Below, piece after piece: positions 1 to 8,042 of a stretch of DNA of 64,000 nt. Position 1 is the first letter of the stretch; each line of letters begins with the position of its first letter. Made by a program: the position numbers and the translations under genes. The notes under the pieces were generated by a model. It did not search any database, was not told the DNA's origin, and saw only the letters and a program-made list of their open reading frames with translations. Origin of the DNA: Pseudoduganella aquatica (lineage in GTDB: Bacteria > Pseudomonadota > Gammaproteobacteria > Burkholderiales > Burkholderiaceae_D). The stretch spans positions 1 to 64,000 of the forward strand of contig NZ_WWCU01000021.1 of NCBI RefSeq assembly GCF_009857595.1, read 5' to 3'.

Positions 1-108
1 AAGCCGGCCAAGCTGGTGATCGGCGCCATGATGCGCAAGCTCGTCCACGTTGCTTTCGGCGTCTTAAAATCTGGCAAACCATTCAATCAGGAGCTTCAAA
101 ACGCTTGA
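1..108 (+). CDS. IS110-family transposase, C-terminal end (partial)
   Basis: The frame is open from base 1 to a TGA at 106-108 and encodes the last 35 residues of a protein. The stretch KLVIGAMMRKLVHVAFGVLK followed by SGKPFN is typical of the C-terminus of IS110/IS116-type transposases (DEDD plus serine-containing enzymes that move the element through a circular intermediate). The rest lies outside the window, so intactness cannot be judged. The element should end shortly after 108; no clear inverted repeat is visible, as is common for this family. Identification rests on recall of the conserved tail. Confidence 0.7.
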   Translation, partial: KPAKLVIGAMMRKLVHVAFGVLKSGKPFNQELQNA

Positions 109-144
109 CCGGCATAACAGTATCTACAGGGACGCTTAACCATC

Positions 145-182
145 GTAGGGCGGGTTAGCGGGCTTTGCCCGCGTAACCCGCC
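145..182. repeat. REP-like palindrome
   Basis: An imperfect palindrome starts with GTAGGGCGGGTTAGC and ends with GTAACCCGCC around a GC-rich loop. Related copies occur at 12825, 24836, 25922, 36918 and 36963, always between genes. Here it sits between the transposase end and the 3' end of the TonB receptor gene, so its transcript could form a stabilising or terminating hairpin. Confidence 0.7.
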
Positions 183-193
183 GCACACGGACC

Positions 194-3169
194 TTAGAAC
201 TTGTAGCGCAGGCCGGCCAGGAACTCGCGGCCGGTGACGTTGTTGACCACCACGCTGTTGCGGGCGCGGCTGACGAACTGGTCGTTCGGCTCGTTGGTCA
301 GGTTCACGCCTTCCAGCGTCAGGTCCAGCTTGTCGTTGACCTTGTACGAGAACGAGATGTCGACGTTGGTGGACTTGTTCTTGCCTTCCACGTCGTTGTT
401 GTTCTGGCCCGGTACGCGGGTGACGAAGGAGGCGCGCTGCGAGGCCGACAGGCGGGCGCTGAACTTGCCGTCGTCGTAGTACAGCGTGGTGTTCCACGAG
501 CGCGGCGACAGGTTCAGCAGGTCGTCGGTGATGGTGGTGTTGCTCGTCGGCGAGACCAGGTACTCGATCTTGGACTTGACGAAGGTGTAGTTCATCAAGG
601 TGCCGAAGTTGCGGCCCCAGCTTGGCAGGAAGGTGAACGGCTGCTGGAAGTTCAGCTCGAAGCCTTTCAGCTTGCCGCCGTCGGTGTTGACCGGGGCGGT
701 GACCTGGAAGATTTCTTCGCCGTTGAAGTTGGCCGGCAGCAGCGACATCGGCAGGCCGGTGTCCTTGAAGGCGACGTTGGTGCGCAGGCTCTGGATGTAG
801 GTGCCGATGTTCTTCTGGAACAGGCCCAGGCCAATGAAGGCGTTCTTGCCGTGGTACCACTCGAAGCTGGTGTCGAAGGTCTTGGCGCGGAACGGTTTCA
901 GCAGCGGGTTGCCGGAGGTGATGGTCAGCGTGCCGGTGGTGGCCACGGTGCCACCCGGCGACAGGTTGCCCAGCTGCGGACGGGTCATCACCTTGGCCGC
1001 GGCCAGGCGCACGATGAAGTCCTTGGTCAGGTTGGCGGCCACGTTGAACGATGGCAGCACGTCGGAGTAGTCGTTGCCGACCGTGACTTGGGAGCCGCCG
1101 CCGGCCGACTGGTAGCCGGTGGCGCTCATGGCGGTGCGCACGTAGCGGGCGCCGAAGTTGCCGCGCAGCGGGATGCCGCCCAGCTCTTCGGTGAATTCGC
1201 CCATCAGGTAGATGCCCTTGTCCTCTTCGGTGACGGAGCGGTTGTTGCCGCGCGCGTTGCCGTTGGTGATGGAGGACAGCGTGAAGTCGCCGGGGCCGCC
1301 GGCCGGGCCGCTCTTGATGCAGTTGCAGTAGATGTCGTAGGCCTTGGCGATGGCGTTCAGGTCAGGTATCACCCACGAGGTCGGCGTGCCGGCCGGCAGG
1401 CTCTGGCCACGGCCGAAGCCGCTGATGGTGGTCATCAGGCTGGCCATGCTGGTGCCCACGGCCGGCGCGAAGATGGTGTCGCCCTGGTTGACGCGGCGGA
1501 ACTCGTAGGAGTCGAAGGTGTATTTCTTGTAGTTGGCGCCGGTCTTGAAGCTCAGGCGGTCCGGGAAGGCTTCCCACACCAGGTCGACCTGGCCCACGTC
1601 GTTGGTGTTGGTGGCGCCTTGCGGACGGATGCGGATTTCGCTGGTGGTGGTGTTGGTCACCGACGCAGGCTGGGTGCCGCTGGTGACCACCGGCACGCCG
1701 ACGATGCCCATCGCCGCGCCCGGATTGGCCGGGTCAAACGGGTAGGTGATGGACGGCATGCGGTCGTTCTGGCGGAAGTCGATGGTGTAGCCATTGACGT
1801 TCAGCGCGTCCAGCGTGGTGGTGGTCTGCACCGGGTTGCGGAACTTGGATTTGGCGCTGCCGACCTTGGCCAGCAGGCGCAGCGAGTCGCCGATGTCCTG
1901 TTCCAGCGTCAGCGTGGGCTGGGTGAAGGTGGTGGACAGTTCGTCGTAGCGCGATTCGGCGCGGATGTCGACGCCGTTGAATTTACCGTACAGCAGCGAG
2001 CCGTTGGGCGCGAACTGGGCTTCGACCACGCTGGTCTGCGGCTTGCCGCCCTGGGTAGCGGTGCGGCTGAAGGAGATCGCTTCCAGGAAGTCCTCCTGGC
2101 GCGTGGCGTCCAGCTTGGAGTACAGCATGTCGAAGGTCAGCAGGGAGCCGCGCGCCGGACGCCATTGGAAGGAGCCGGTCAGGCCCAGGCGGTCCTGGTC
2201 GTGCGTCAGGCGGCCGTAGCGCGGCAGGCGCGGCACGAAGTTCTCGGCCTTGCTTGCTTCGTTGTAGGCGGCGGTGGCGGCGGCCGAGGCGGGCAGGCGC
2301 GGCACGCCTTGCGCGGCCGGGCCGCAGGTGGTGGCGGTGGACGTGGTCGGGTTGGCCGGGGTCACGCCGATGGGGGCGCACCAGCCGCCGGACGAGGGGC
2401 CGTTATCCCAGCGCACGGTGGAGAAGCCTTCTTCCAGCACCTGGCGCTTGGAGTAGGCGCCGGACACCAGGAAGCCCAGCGTGCGGTCGGCATTGGTGTT
2501 GGAGACCAGGAAGCCCACGCGCGGGTCGGTCTTGCGCGACAGGTCGTTGTACTTGCCCTTGGCCATGACGGTGGCGTTGAAGCCTTTCAGGTCGAAGGGG
2601 CGGGTGGTTTGCAGGTCCACCGTGGCGCCCAGCGAGCCTTCGTCCACGTCGGCCGAGGAGCTCTTGCGCACCGTCAGGGAGTTGAACAGTTCGGACGGGA
2701 AGACGTTGAAGTCGAAGCCGCGCGAGCGGTTGGCGCCGCCGGAGCTGTCGGTGCCGCCGGTGGTGGCCAGGCCCTCGATGCCGTTGATGCGCACGCGGGT
2801 GAAGTCCTGGCCCAGGCCGCGCACGGTGATGCTGCGGCCTTCGCCGGCGTCGCGGTCGATCACCACGCCGGGCACGCGCTGCAGCGACTCGGCCAGGTTG
2901 GTGTCGGGGAATTTGCCCATGTCTTCGGCCTTGATGACGTCGACAATGCCGTTGTCTTCACGCTTTTTGTTCAGTGCGCTTTCCAGCGCGGCGCGCATGC
3001 CGGTCACCACCACGGTGGTGGGTTCCTGCGCTGCCGGCGGCGTGCTTTGCGCGTAGGCCGGCGCATAGGCCGCGCCGATGGCCAGGGCCATCGCCGTGAT
3101 CGAGGTGGAGCCGGCCAGGCGCACGTTGAAGCGTGCCGGGCGGCGGATTGGTTGTTCGCTGTTGTCCAT
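194..3169 (-). CDS. TonB-dependent outer-membrane receptor
   Basis: A 991-aa outer-membrane receptor, probably importing oligosaccharides released by the neighbouring uronide enzymes. The ATG at 3169 is chosen because GGGAGA lies just upstream; the frame stays open further upstream but only antisense to other genes. Residues 1-41 look like a signal peptide ending in APAYA. The plug follows (VPGVVIDRD, SITVRGLG, then a Gly/Ser-rich loop), as in the large receptor family common in Xanthomonas and Caulobacter. The barrel ends in the usual aromatic residue (GLRYKF). It is the last gene of the minus-strand run GH105, DUF4861, receptor, 53 bases after the DUF4861 stop, so it probably shares the GntR-controlled promoter, although its own promoter is not excluded. 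The substrate is inferred from neighbours only. Confidence 0.9.
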   Translation of the reverse strand: MDNSEQPIRRPARFNVRLAGSTSITAMALAIGAAYAPAYAQSTPPAAQEPTTVVVTGMRAALESALNKKREDNGIVDVIKAEDMGKFPDTNLAESLQRVPGVVIDRDAGEGRSITVRGLGQDFTRVRINGIEGLATTGGTDSSGGANRSRGFDFNVFPSELFNSLTVRKSSSADVDEGSLGATVDLQTTRPFDLKGFNATVMAKGKYNDLSRKTDPRVGFLVSNTNADRTLGFLVSGAYSKRQVLEEGFSTVRWDNGPSSGGWCAPIGVTPANPTTSTATTCGPAAQGVPRLPASAAATAAYNEASKAENFVPRLPRYGRLTHDQDRLGLTGSFQWRPARGSLLTFDMLYSKLDATRQEDFLEAISFSRTATQGGKPQTSVVEAQFAPNGSLLYGKFNGVDIRAESRYDELSTTFTQPTLTLEQDIGDSLRLLAKVGSAKSKFRNPVQTTTTLDALNVNGYTIDFRQNDRMPSITYPFDPANPGAAMGIVGVPVVTSGTQPASVTNTTTSEIRIRPQGATNTNDVGQVDLVWEAFPDRLSFKTGANYKKYTFDSYEFRRVNQGDTIFAPAVGTSMASLMTTISGFGRGQSLPAGTPTSWVIPDLNAIAKAYDIYCNCIKSGPAGGPGDFTLSSITNGNARGNNRSVTEEDKGIYLMGEFTEELGGIPLRGNFGARYVRTAMSATGYQSAGGGSQVTVGNDYSDVLPSFNVAANLTKDFIVRLAAAKVMTRPQLGNLSPGGTVATTGTLTITSGNPLLKPFRAKTFDTSFEWYHGKNAFIGLGLFQKNIGTYIQSLRTNVAFKDTGLPMSLLPANFNGEEIFQVTAPVNTDGGKLKGFELNFQQPFTFLPSWGRNFGTLMNYTFVKSKIEYLVSPTSNTTITDDLLNLSPRSWNTTLYYDDGKFSARLSASQRASFVTRVPGQNNNDVEGKNKSTNVDISFSYKVNDKLDLTLEGVNLTNEPNDQFVSRARNSVVVNNVTGREFLAGLRYKF

Positions 3170-3222
3170 ACTGTCTCCCTGTTTAGTTATGTATATCGAG
3201 TACGACGGCGGTTTGAAAAATC

Positions 3223-4434
3223 TTATTGTTTCCAGCTCACTTTCACCGGGTTGCGGGCACGCAAGGCCACGTTGCGCACATAGGTTTCCCACTGCGCTTG
3301 CGAGGTGATGTCGCCGGAACGCTCCCATGCGCCGCCAACGTAGTAGGTCAGCGGCTGGCCCGAGGTGGCGTTGGCCACGATCAGCTCGTTGAGCTTGTCC
3401 TCGGTGTAGTCGGTGGCGCCGGGCAGCACCATGGCCACGCCGAAGGAGCCCTTGGTGGCTTGCTGTATCCATTGCAGCACGGCAGTGGAGGCCTTGTCCT
3501 TGACCACGGCGATCTTTGGGTCTTCGCCCTTGTCGGTCGGGGTCTTGTTCAGGCCGATGGCGATGGGCAGCGTTTTCGGACCGGAGAAGGTGAAGGTGCT
3601 GTCGACGCGGTCCATATAGTGGCCGGCGTCCACGGTGAAGCGCTTCACTTCGCTGACCTGGGTGCCGTTGGCGTTCCAGGCGGAGTAGTTCAGCTCGAAG
3701 ATGGTGCGCACCGGGCCGTTGGCCAGCACTTTCCAGCTGGCGTAGTTGCTGCTGGTGTACAGGGTGCCGCCCAGCCACACGCCGGCGCCGCCGGCGCCGC
3801 GCGACTTGCCGACGTTGTACATGTCCATGCCTTCACCTTCGTCGTGGTGGTAGTGGTCATGGCCCTTGTTGTACCAGCGGTCGACGATGGGGTAGTTCAC
3901 GCGCTTGAACCACAGGTCCAGGCCGCTCGTCTCCAGCACTTCCTTGCCGCTGCCCGGCGCGGCCGGGGCGGCCAGCGCGGGGCCGTAGGTGCGGTGCGCC
4001 AGCTTGTCGTTTTCCCAGGCGAAGTCGTCCAGGCGTTCCGGCACGTAGCGGGCCGAGGACTGGCTGGCGAAGGGCGGGGCCAGCGCATCGATGGTTTCGA
4101 CGGTGTAGCTGGCGGTTTTCTCGCCGGCCTTGAAGCTGTGCTGGAAGATCAGTTCGCCATACGCGACGCCTTCGTTCTTCGGGTCCTTGGCCTGCGGCGC
4201 CACATTGGTCACCTGGTGCGGCACCACGCGGCCGGAGGCGTCCTTCACGGCCAGGCGCTGGATCAGCGCGCCGGGCAGCTGCTTGTTGACCTCGACCCAG
4301 GGGATGGTCACGGTTTCGGACGGACGGGCGATGTCCAGGTCATGGCTCAGTTTGACGGTGAAGCTGGCGCCGTGGGCCATCGGCGCCAGGGTGGCCAGCA
4401 TGGCGGCCAGCAGAGGGGTGGTGGTCATGTTCAT
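3223..4434 (-). CDS. DUF4861-family secreted protein
   Basis: A 403-aa protein with a signal peptide of about 22 residues ending in MAHG and a DUF4861-type body. AGGA lies six bases before the ATG. The middle is rich in His, Trp and Tyr (DRWYNKGHDHYHHDEGEG), which suggests a metal- or carbohydrate-binding site. DUF4861 proteins recur in polysaccharide-utilisation loci beside GH88/GH105 enzymes, but I know no settled reaction. It starts nine bases after the GH105 stop, so the two are surely co-transcribed. It probably acts in the periplasm on unsaturated uronides or their acidic oligosaccharides; that role is inferred from position. Confidence 0.8.
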   Translation of the reverse strand: MNMTTTPLLAAMLATLAPMAHGASFTVKLSHDLDIARPSETVTIPWVEVNKQLPGALIQRLAVKDASGRVVPHQVTNVAPQAKDPKNEGVAYGELIFQHSFKAGEKTASYTVETIDALAPPFASQSSARYVPERLDDFAWENDKLAHRTYGPALAAPAAPGSGKEVLETSGLDLWFKRVNYPIVDRWYNKGHDHYHHDEGEGMDMYNVGKSRGAGGAGVWLGGTLYTSSNYASWKVLANGPVRTIFELNYSAWNANGTQVSEVKRFTVDAGHYMDRVDSTFTFSGPKTLPIAIGLNKTPTDKGEDPKIAVVKDKASTAVLQWIQQATKGSFGVAMVLPGATDYTEDKLNELIVANATSGQPLTYYVGGAWERSGDITSQAQWETYVRNVALRARNPVKVSWKQ

Positions 4435-4443
4435 GGCGTGTCC

Positions 4444-5850
4444 TTAGTGGTGTTCGCGGTAGTCGGTCTGGCCGCTGGTCTTCGGCATGTAGTGATAGGT
4501 GCGCACGCGGTGCTCCACGGCGATGTTCGGGTTCTTCAACAGCTTGATCATCTCGGCGCCGGCCAGCAGGGTCGGACCGTAGCCGTGCAGCGCGTTCACG
4601 CTGGTGGGACGGTGGTAGTAATAGGTCTGGTCGCCGGCCAGCGTGGTGCCCACGCAGATGCCTTCGATTTCGCCTTTTGCCGTGACTTTCGACACCAGGC
4701 CGGCCCAGCCCGCCTGTGCAATCGACCCGTAGGTGGTCGGGCTGATCCAGCCCTGGTTGATGGCGTGCGCCGTCACGTAGACGAACATGGCGCTGGCCGA
4801 GGTTTCCAGGTAGGAGTCGTTGCGGTCTATCATCTGGTGCCACAGGCCGCTGCCCGATTGCAGCTCGGCGATGCCTTTCAGGCTCAGGCGCAGCTGGGCC
4901 AGCACTTTCGGATAGCCCGGGTGGTCTTTCGGCAGCACGTCCAGCAGGTCGGACATGGCCATGACGGCCCAGCCGTTGGCGCGCGCCCAGTAGAAGCGCG
5001 GCGCGTCCGGGATGTTGGCGTGCCAGCCGTGGGTGTACAGGTTCAGCTGCGGGTTGAACAGGTAGTTCGACATTTGCAGCGCGTTTTTCACCGCGTCGTC
5101 GAAGTGCTCGCGCTTGCCGGTCATGCGGCCCATTTCCGCCAGCGCGGGGATGCTCATATACATATCGTCGCCCCACAGCGACACCGCTTGCGGACGCTTG
5201 CGCGCCATGGTGCCGTCTGGCAGGCGGAACTGCTTGTTGGCCACCCAGTCGCTGCAGGTGGCGATCATACCGCTCAGGTCGGGGCCGATCTTCAGCGCGC
5301 GGGCGCGCATCAGCGCGGCGCACATGGAGCCGGAATCGTCCAGCGCGCGCGGGTCGAGGAAGCGCGAGAAGCTGTTGTTGCGCTCCAGCTTGAACTGCTG
5401 TTCCTGGGCGCGGAAGTAGGGCTGGGTGTCGGCGAAGAACTGGAAGTGCCGCTTGGTCATGTCGGTGAAGTGCGGGTCGCCGGTGGCTTCGGCCGCCTTG
5501 AACAGGCCGGCGTGCACCACGCCCATTTCGTACACCATGATGCCGTAGTCGCCCGCGCTGGGCGCGAAGATGGCGTCCTTATTGGGCTTGCTGAAGTCGG
5601 TGATCTGGTTGCCGGTTTTCTTGTCGATCACGCGGGTGGGCGTGGACGCATCCATATAGCCGCGTATGCGGTTCAGCACCTCGGTGATTTCGGACACCAC
5701 CGGCATCTTGTACGGCACGGGATAGGTGCCCTCGCCGGCGTCGGTCAGGCTTTTGTTGTCGGGGTTGCGGTAAGGACCTTCGGCGTGGGCCGAGCCCAGC
5801 AGCAGGGTGAGGGCGGCCGCGCTGGCCAGCAGTTTCTTGGTGGTGTGCAT
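4444..5850 (-). CDS. GH105-type unsaturated glycuronyl hydrolase
   Basis: A 468-aa exported enzyme (signal peptide about residues 1-23, ending AHA). GH88/GH105 proteins are alpha/alpha barrels that remove the 4,5-unsaturated uronic acid left by polysaccharide lyases, releasing 5-keto-4-deoxyuronate. Visible family marks are WGDDMYMS at 226-233, carrying the expected catalytic Asp, and YWARANGW at 287-294. GGAG lies four bases before the ATG. This is the first gene of the operon and is preceded by a promoter with an embedded operator (5899-5927). No lyase gene is in the window, so the polymer (rhamnogalacturonan, ulvan or another) stays open. Confidence 0.87.
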   Translation of the reverse strand: MHTTKKLLASAAALTLLLGSAHAEGPYRNPDNKSLTDAGEGTYPVPYKMPVVSEITEVLNRIRGYMDASTPTRVIDKKTGNQITDFSKPNKDAIFAPSAGDYGIMVYEMGVVHAGLFKAAEATGDPHFTDMTKRHFQFFADTQPYFRAQEQQFKLERNNSFSRFLDPRALDDSGSMCAALMRARALKIGPDLSGMIATCSDWVANKQFRLPDGTMARKRPQAVSLWGDDMYMSIPALAEMGRMTGKREHFDDAVKNALQMSNYLFNPQLNLYTHGWHANIPDAPRFYWARANGWAVMAMSDLLDVLPKDHPGYPKVLAQLRLSLKGIAELQSGSGLWHQMIDRNDSYLETSASAMFVYVTAHAINQGWISPTTYGSIAQAGWAGLVSKVTAKGEIEGICVGTTLAGDQTYYYHRPTSVNALHGYGPTLLAGAEMIKLLKNPNIAVEHRVRTYHYMPKTSGQTDYREHH

Positions 5851-5885
5851 GTGTCTCCGTCGCGCGCTATTTAAGATGGTGCGTC

Positions 5886-5939
5886 ATTTGGTCAGGCCAT
5901 TCTAGTTTGGTCTGACCAAATGTGCAAGGCGGACTAGCC
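5886..5939 (-). promoter_or_regulatory. Promoter and operators of the GH105 operon
   Basis: On the minus strand TTGCAC (5922-5927) and TAGAAT (5899-5904) are separated by exactly 17 bases. The spacer holds a perfect 15-base palindrome, TTTGGTCTGACCAAA (5906-5920). A second imperfect copy, TTTGGTCAGGCCA (5888 onward), overlaps the expected transcription start. The dyad TGGTC-N-GACCA fits FadR/FCD-type GntR operators, and such a regulator is encoded next door. Bases 5899-5939 match 6730-6770 at 33 of 41 positions. Confidence 0.75.
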
Positions 5940-5984
5940 GCCTTGTTGCGCCATTTACAATTTAGGGGGCGGAGACTGTTGGGC

Positions 5985-6683
5985 TTAGCCCCGGGAGAAG
6001 GTGCGGGTCACGCGTTCCAGGTGGGCGCGCATGGCCTGGCGGGCGCCGGCCACGTCGTGCGCGGCGATGGCTTCCAGTACCTTGCGGTGATCCTGCAGCG
6101 TTTGCTTGCGCAGGTCCTCGGTCTGGAAGTGCTCCTTCAGCTTGTGCCACAGCGTGCCGCGCTGGTTCCACAGGTACTCAATCACGCCCACCAGCGCCGT
6201 GTTGCCGGTGGCGCGCGCGATGGCCAGGTGGAAGTTGCGGTCGGCCTGTTCGTTGCTGGTGCGGTCTTCGTGGTGCTGCTCCATCTCCATCACCGCGCGC
6301 AGGATGGCGTCGACGTGGGAATCGGTGGCCACCTTGGCGGCGATGGCCGCCACTTCGGACTCGATCAGGCGGCGCGCGGCCAGCACCTCGAAGGGGCCGG
6401 GGCCGACTTCGGGCATCTCGGCCGGGGTTTCCACCAGTTCGGACACATACACGCCGGAGCCGCCGCGCACCTCGACCATGCCGCCCAGTTCCAGCGCAAT
6501 CAGCGCTTCGCGCAGCGAGGCGCGGCTCACGCTCAGCTTGGCGGCCAGTTCGCGTTCTGCGGGCAGGCGCGAGCCTGGCTGGATATCTTCGTCCTTGATC
6601 AGTTGTTGAATACGGGAGGCTACGACACGGTACAGGCGCGGCTCGGCCACAGTGGCTTCGCGCGGCGCAGGAGGTTTCTTCAT
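5985..6683 (-). CDS. GntR-family regulator with FCD domain
   Basis: A 232-aa regulator of the FadR subfamily. Residues about 15-80 form the winged helix (PGSRLPAERELAAKLSVSRA), and about 95-225 form the all-helical FCD effector domain, whose conserved Asp/His residues usually bind a metal and a carboxylate ligand. Its place between the GH105 operon and the SDR gene, and two matching operators, suggest that it represses the locus until a uronate-derived acid binds. An operator inside its own promoter (6730-6758) implies autoregulation. The ribosome-binding site before 6683 is weak, but the protein start fits the family. Confidence 0.9.
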   Translation of the reverse strand: MKKPPAPREATVAEPRLYRVVASRIQQLIKDEDIQPGSRLPAERELAAKLSVSRASLREALIALELGGMVEVRGGSGVYVSELVETPAEMPEVGPGPFEVLAARRLIESEVAAIAAKVATDSHVDAILRAVMEMEQHHEDRTSNEQADRNFHLAIARATGNTALVGVIEYLWNQRGTLWHKLKEHFQTEDLRKQTLQDHRKVLEAIAAHDVAGARQAMRAHLERVTRTFSRG

Positions 6684-6729
6684 TGGATGGACGTGTCCGA
6701 GAGAGGTGTTAAAGATGCAAGGTGGTCAG

Positions 6730-6770
6730 ATTTTAGTTTGGACAGGCCAATCTTGCAAGGCGGACCAGCC
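6730..6770 (-). promoter_or_regulatory. Promoter and operator of the gntR gene
   Basis: On the minus strand TTGCAA (6753-6758) and TAAAAT (6730-6735) are 17 bases apart. The spacer contains TTGGCCTGTCCAA, an imperfect version of the palindrome in front of the GH105 operon. The whole 41-base block repeats the one at 5899-5939. A bound regulator would block RNA polymerase directly. The SDR gene lies 70 bases away in the other direction and may be controlled from the same site. Confidence 0.7.
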
Positions 6771-6841
6771 AATACAGGCGCTCCTGCGCTACACTGGGCG
6801 CCCAGTTTGGCGGCAAGCTCACGAGAAACCAGGGAGAAATG

Positions 6842-7582
6842 ATGAAAAAAGTATTGATCGTTACCGGCGCCGGGCGCGGCATCGGCGCCTGCATCGCCCT
6901 GCGCGCGGCGCAGGACGGCTATGCGGTGGGCGTCAACTATCACAGCGACGCGGCGGCTGCGGCCAGGGTGGTGGACCAGATCGTGGCCTCGGGCGGCAGC
7001 GCCGTCGCGGTGCAGGGCGACGTGGGCGTGCCTGCGGACGTGGCGCGCCTGTTCGCCACGGTGGAGGCGCAGCTGGGGCCGGTGACGGCGCTGGTCAACA
7101 ACGCGGGCATCACCGGCGGGCTGGGGCGCTTCGCCGATGCGGACCCGGCCGGCATCGCCGCCGTGTTCCAGGTCAACGTGCTGGGGCTGATGGACTGCTG
7201 CCGGGCGGCGATCGCATCCTTCAAGCGCAGCGGTGTGAAAGGCGTGATCGTCAACATCTCCTCCACGGCGGCCAGCAGCGGCAGCGCGGGCGACTATGTG
7301 CACTACGCGGCCAGCAAGGCGGCGGTGGAAGCGTTCACGATGGGGCTGGGGCGCGAGCTGGCGCCGGAAGGCATCCGCGTGTGCGGCGTGGCGCCGGGCA
7401 TGACGCTGACCGAGATCCACGCCCGTGGCGGCGACGCCTACCGCCTGGAGCGCGCCGCACCCGGCATACCGATGCGCCGTCCGGCCAATCCGGAGGAGAT
7501 CGCGGAACCGGCGGTCTGGCTGCTGTCACCCGCTGCGTCTTACATTACCGCCACCACGTTGACGGTCGGCGGCGGCAAGTAA
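6842..7582 (+). CDS. SDR-family NAD(P)-dependent oxidoreductase
   Basis: A classical short-chain dehydrogenase of 246 aa. The cofactor motif TGAGRGIG is near the N-terminus, then NNAG, then the catalytic Ser (NISSTAAS) and YxxxK (YAASK). The closing VGGGK resembles the YgfF-like branch. Two ATGs adjoin; 6842 is preferred because AGGGAG lies five bases upstream, against two for 6839. Divergent from the gntR gene, it probably handles a keto-deoxy sugar acid from uronate breakdown, although the substrate cannot be read from sequence. Confidence 0.87.
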   Translation: MKKVLIVTGAGRGIGACIALRAAQDGYAVGVNYHSDAAAAARVVDQIVASGGSAVAVQGDVGVPADVARLFATVEAQLGPVTALVNNAGITGGLGRFADADPAGIAAVFQVNVLGLMDCCRAAIASFKRSGVKGVIVNISSTAASSGSAGDYVHYAASKAAVEAFTMGLGRELAPEGIRVCGVAPGMTLTEIHARGGDAYRLERAAPGIPMRRPANPEEIAEPAVWLLSPAASYITATTLTVGGGK

Positions 7583-7826
7583 AAGCCGTGGTGGAGTTCG
7601 TGTCCCTCGCCAGATCTGCATGCTCATATGTGAATATTCTAAAATCCAACGATGACCCAATTAATTATTTAGGTCCTTGCGAAACGGACTATAATCAGCA
7701 TTTTCACAGAGATTCACACTGAGCAATTTATCCGAATAAAAAAAGCCCTCAAGCAATTTATATGCATAAAAAGCTTAAACTTGGGCTTGCTCGTTATAGG
7801 TGATTTGGTCCCTTGAGAAATCCGAT

Positions 7827-7958
7827 ATGCTCATGAAGAAATTAGAGGAATTTGCCAAGACGCTGCAAAATGGAAGTAAAGAAGAGTTGGAGTTCTACAA
7901 GCTGTACTTTAGTTTGGCAAAAGAGTTCAGGGCGTACCTGCATTATTTGGAAAAATAA
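7827..7958 (+). CDS. Small ORF, hypothetical 43-aa protein
   Basis: A short frame encoding a charged, helix-prone peptide (KKLEEFAKTLQNGSKEELEF then YKLYFSLAKEFRAYL). An internal ATG at 7833 would give 41 aa. Lys/Glu spacing looks amphipathic and codon use is AT-rich like the following genes. No strong Shine-Dalgarno sequence is visible. It sits between the SDR gene and the membrane-protein gene at the start of the AT-richer segment. Whether it is translated is uncertain. Confidence 0.4.
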   Translation: MLMKKLEEFAKTLQNGSKEELEFYKLYFSLAKEFRAYLHYLEK

Positions 7959-8042
7959 GAAGCAATGACAGGGTGTGCTGGAGTTGGGTGAGGTATGCAT
8001 GTGGATCGAAGGCTATTTCGATACAATCTTAGGAATTCTCTT

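Noticed and set aside
851..3283. Long plus-strand open frame (810 codons) opposite the TonB receptor gene
   Set aside because: Its product is a GC-driven Val/Gly/Ala/His mixture without domains, fully antisense to a convincing receptor. Similar long shadows at 3226-5874, 17655-19838, 21391-23466, 27413-29422 and 52716-55592 were discarded for the same reason.
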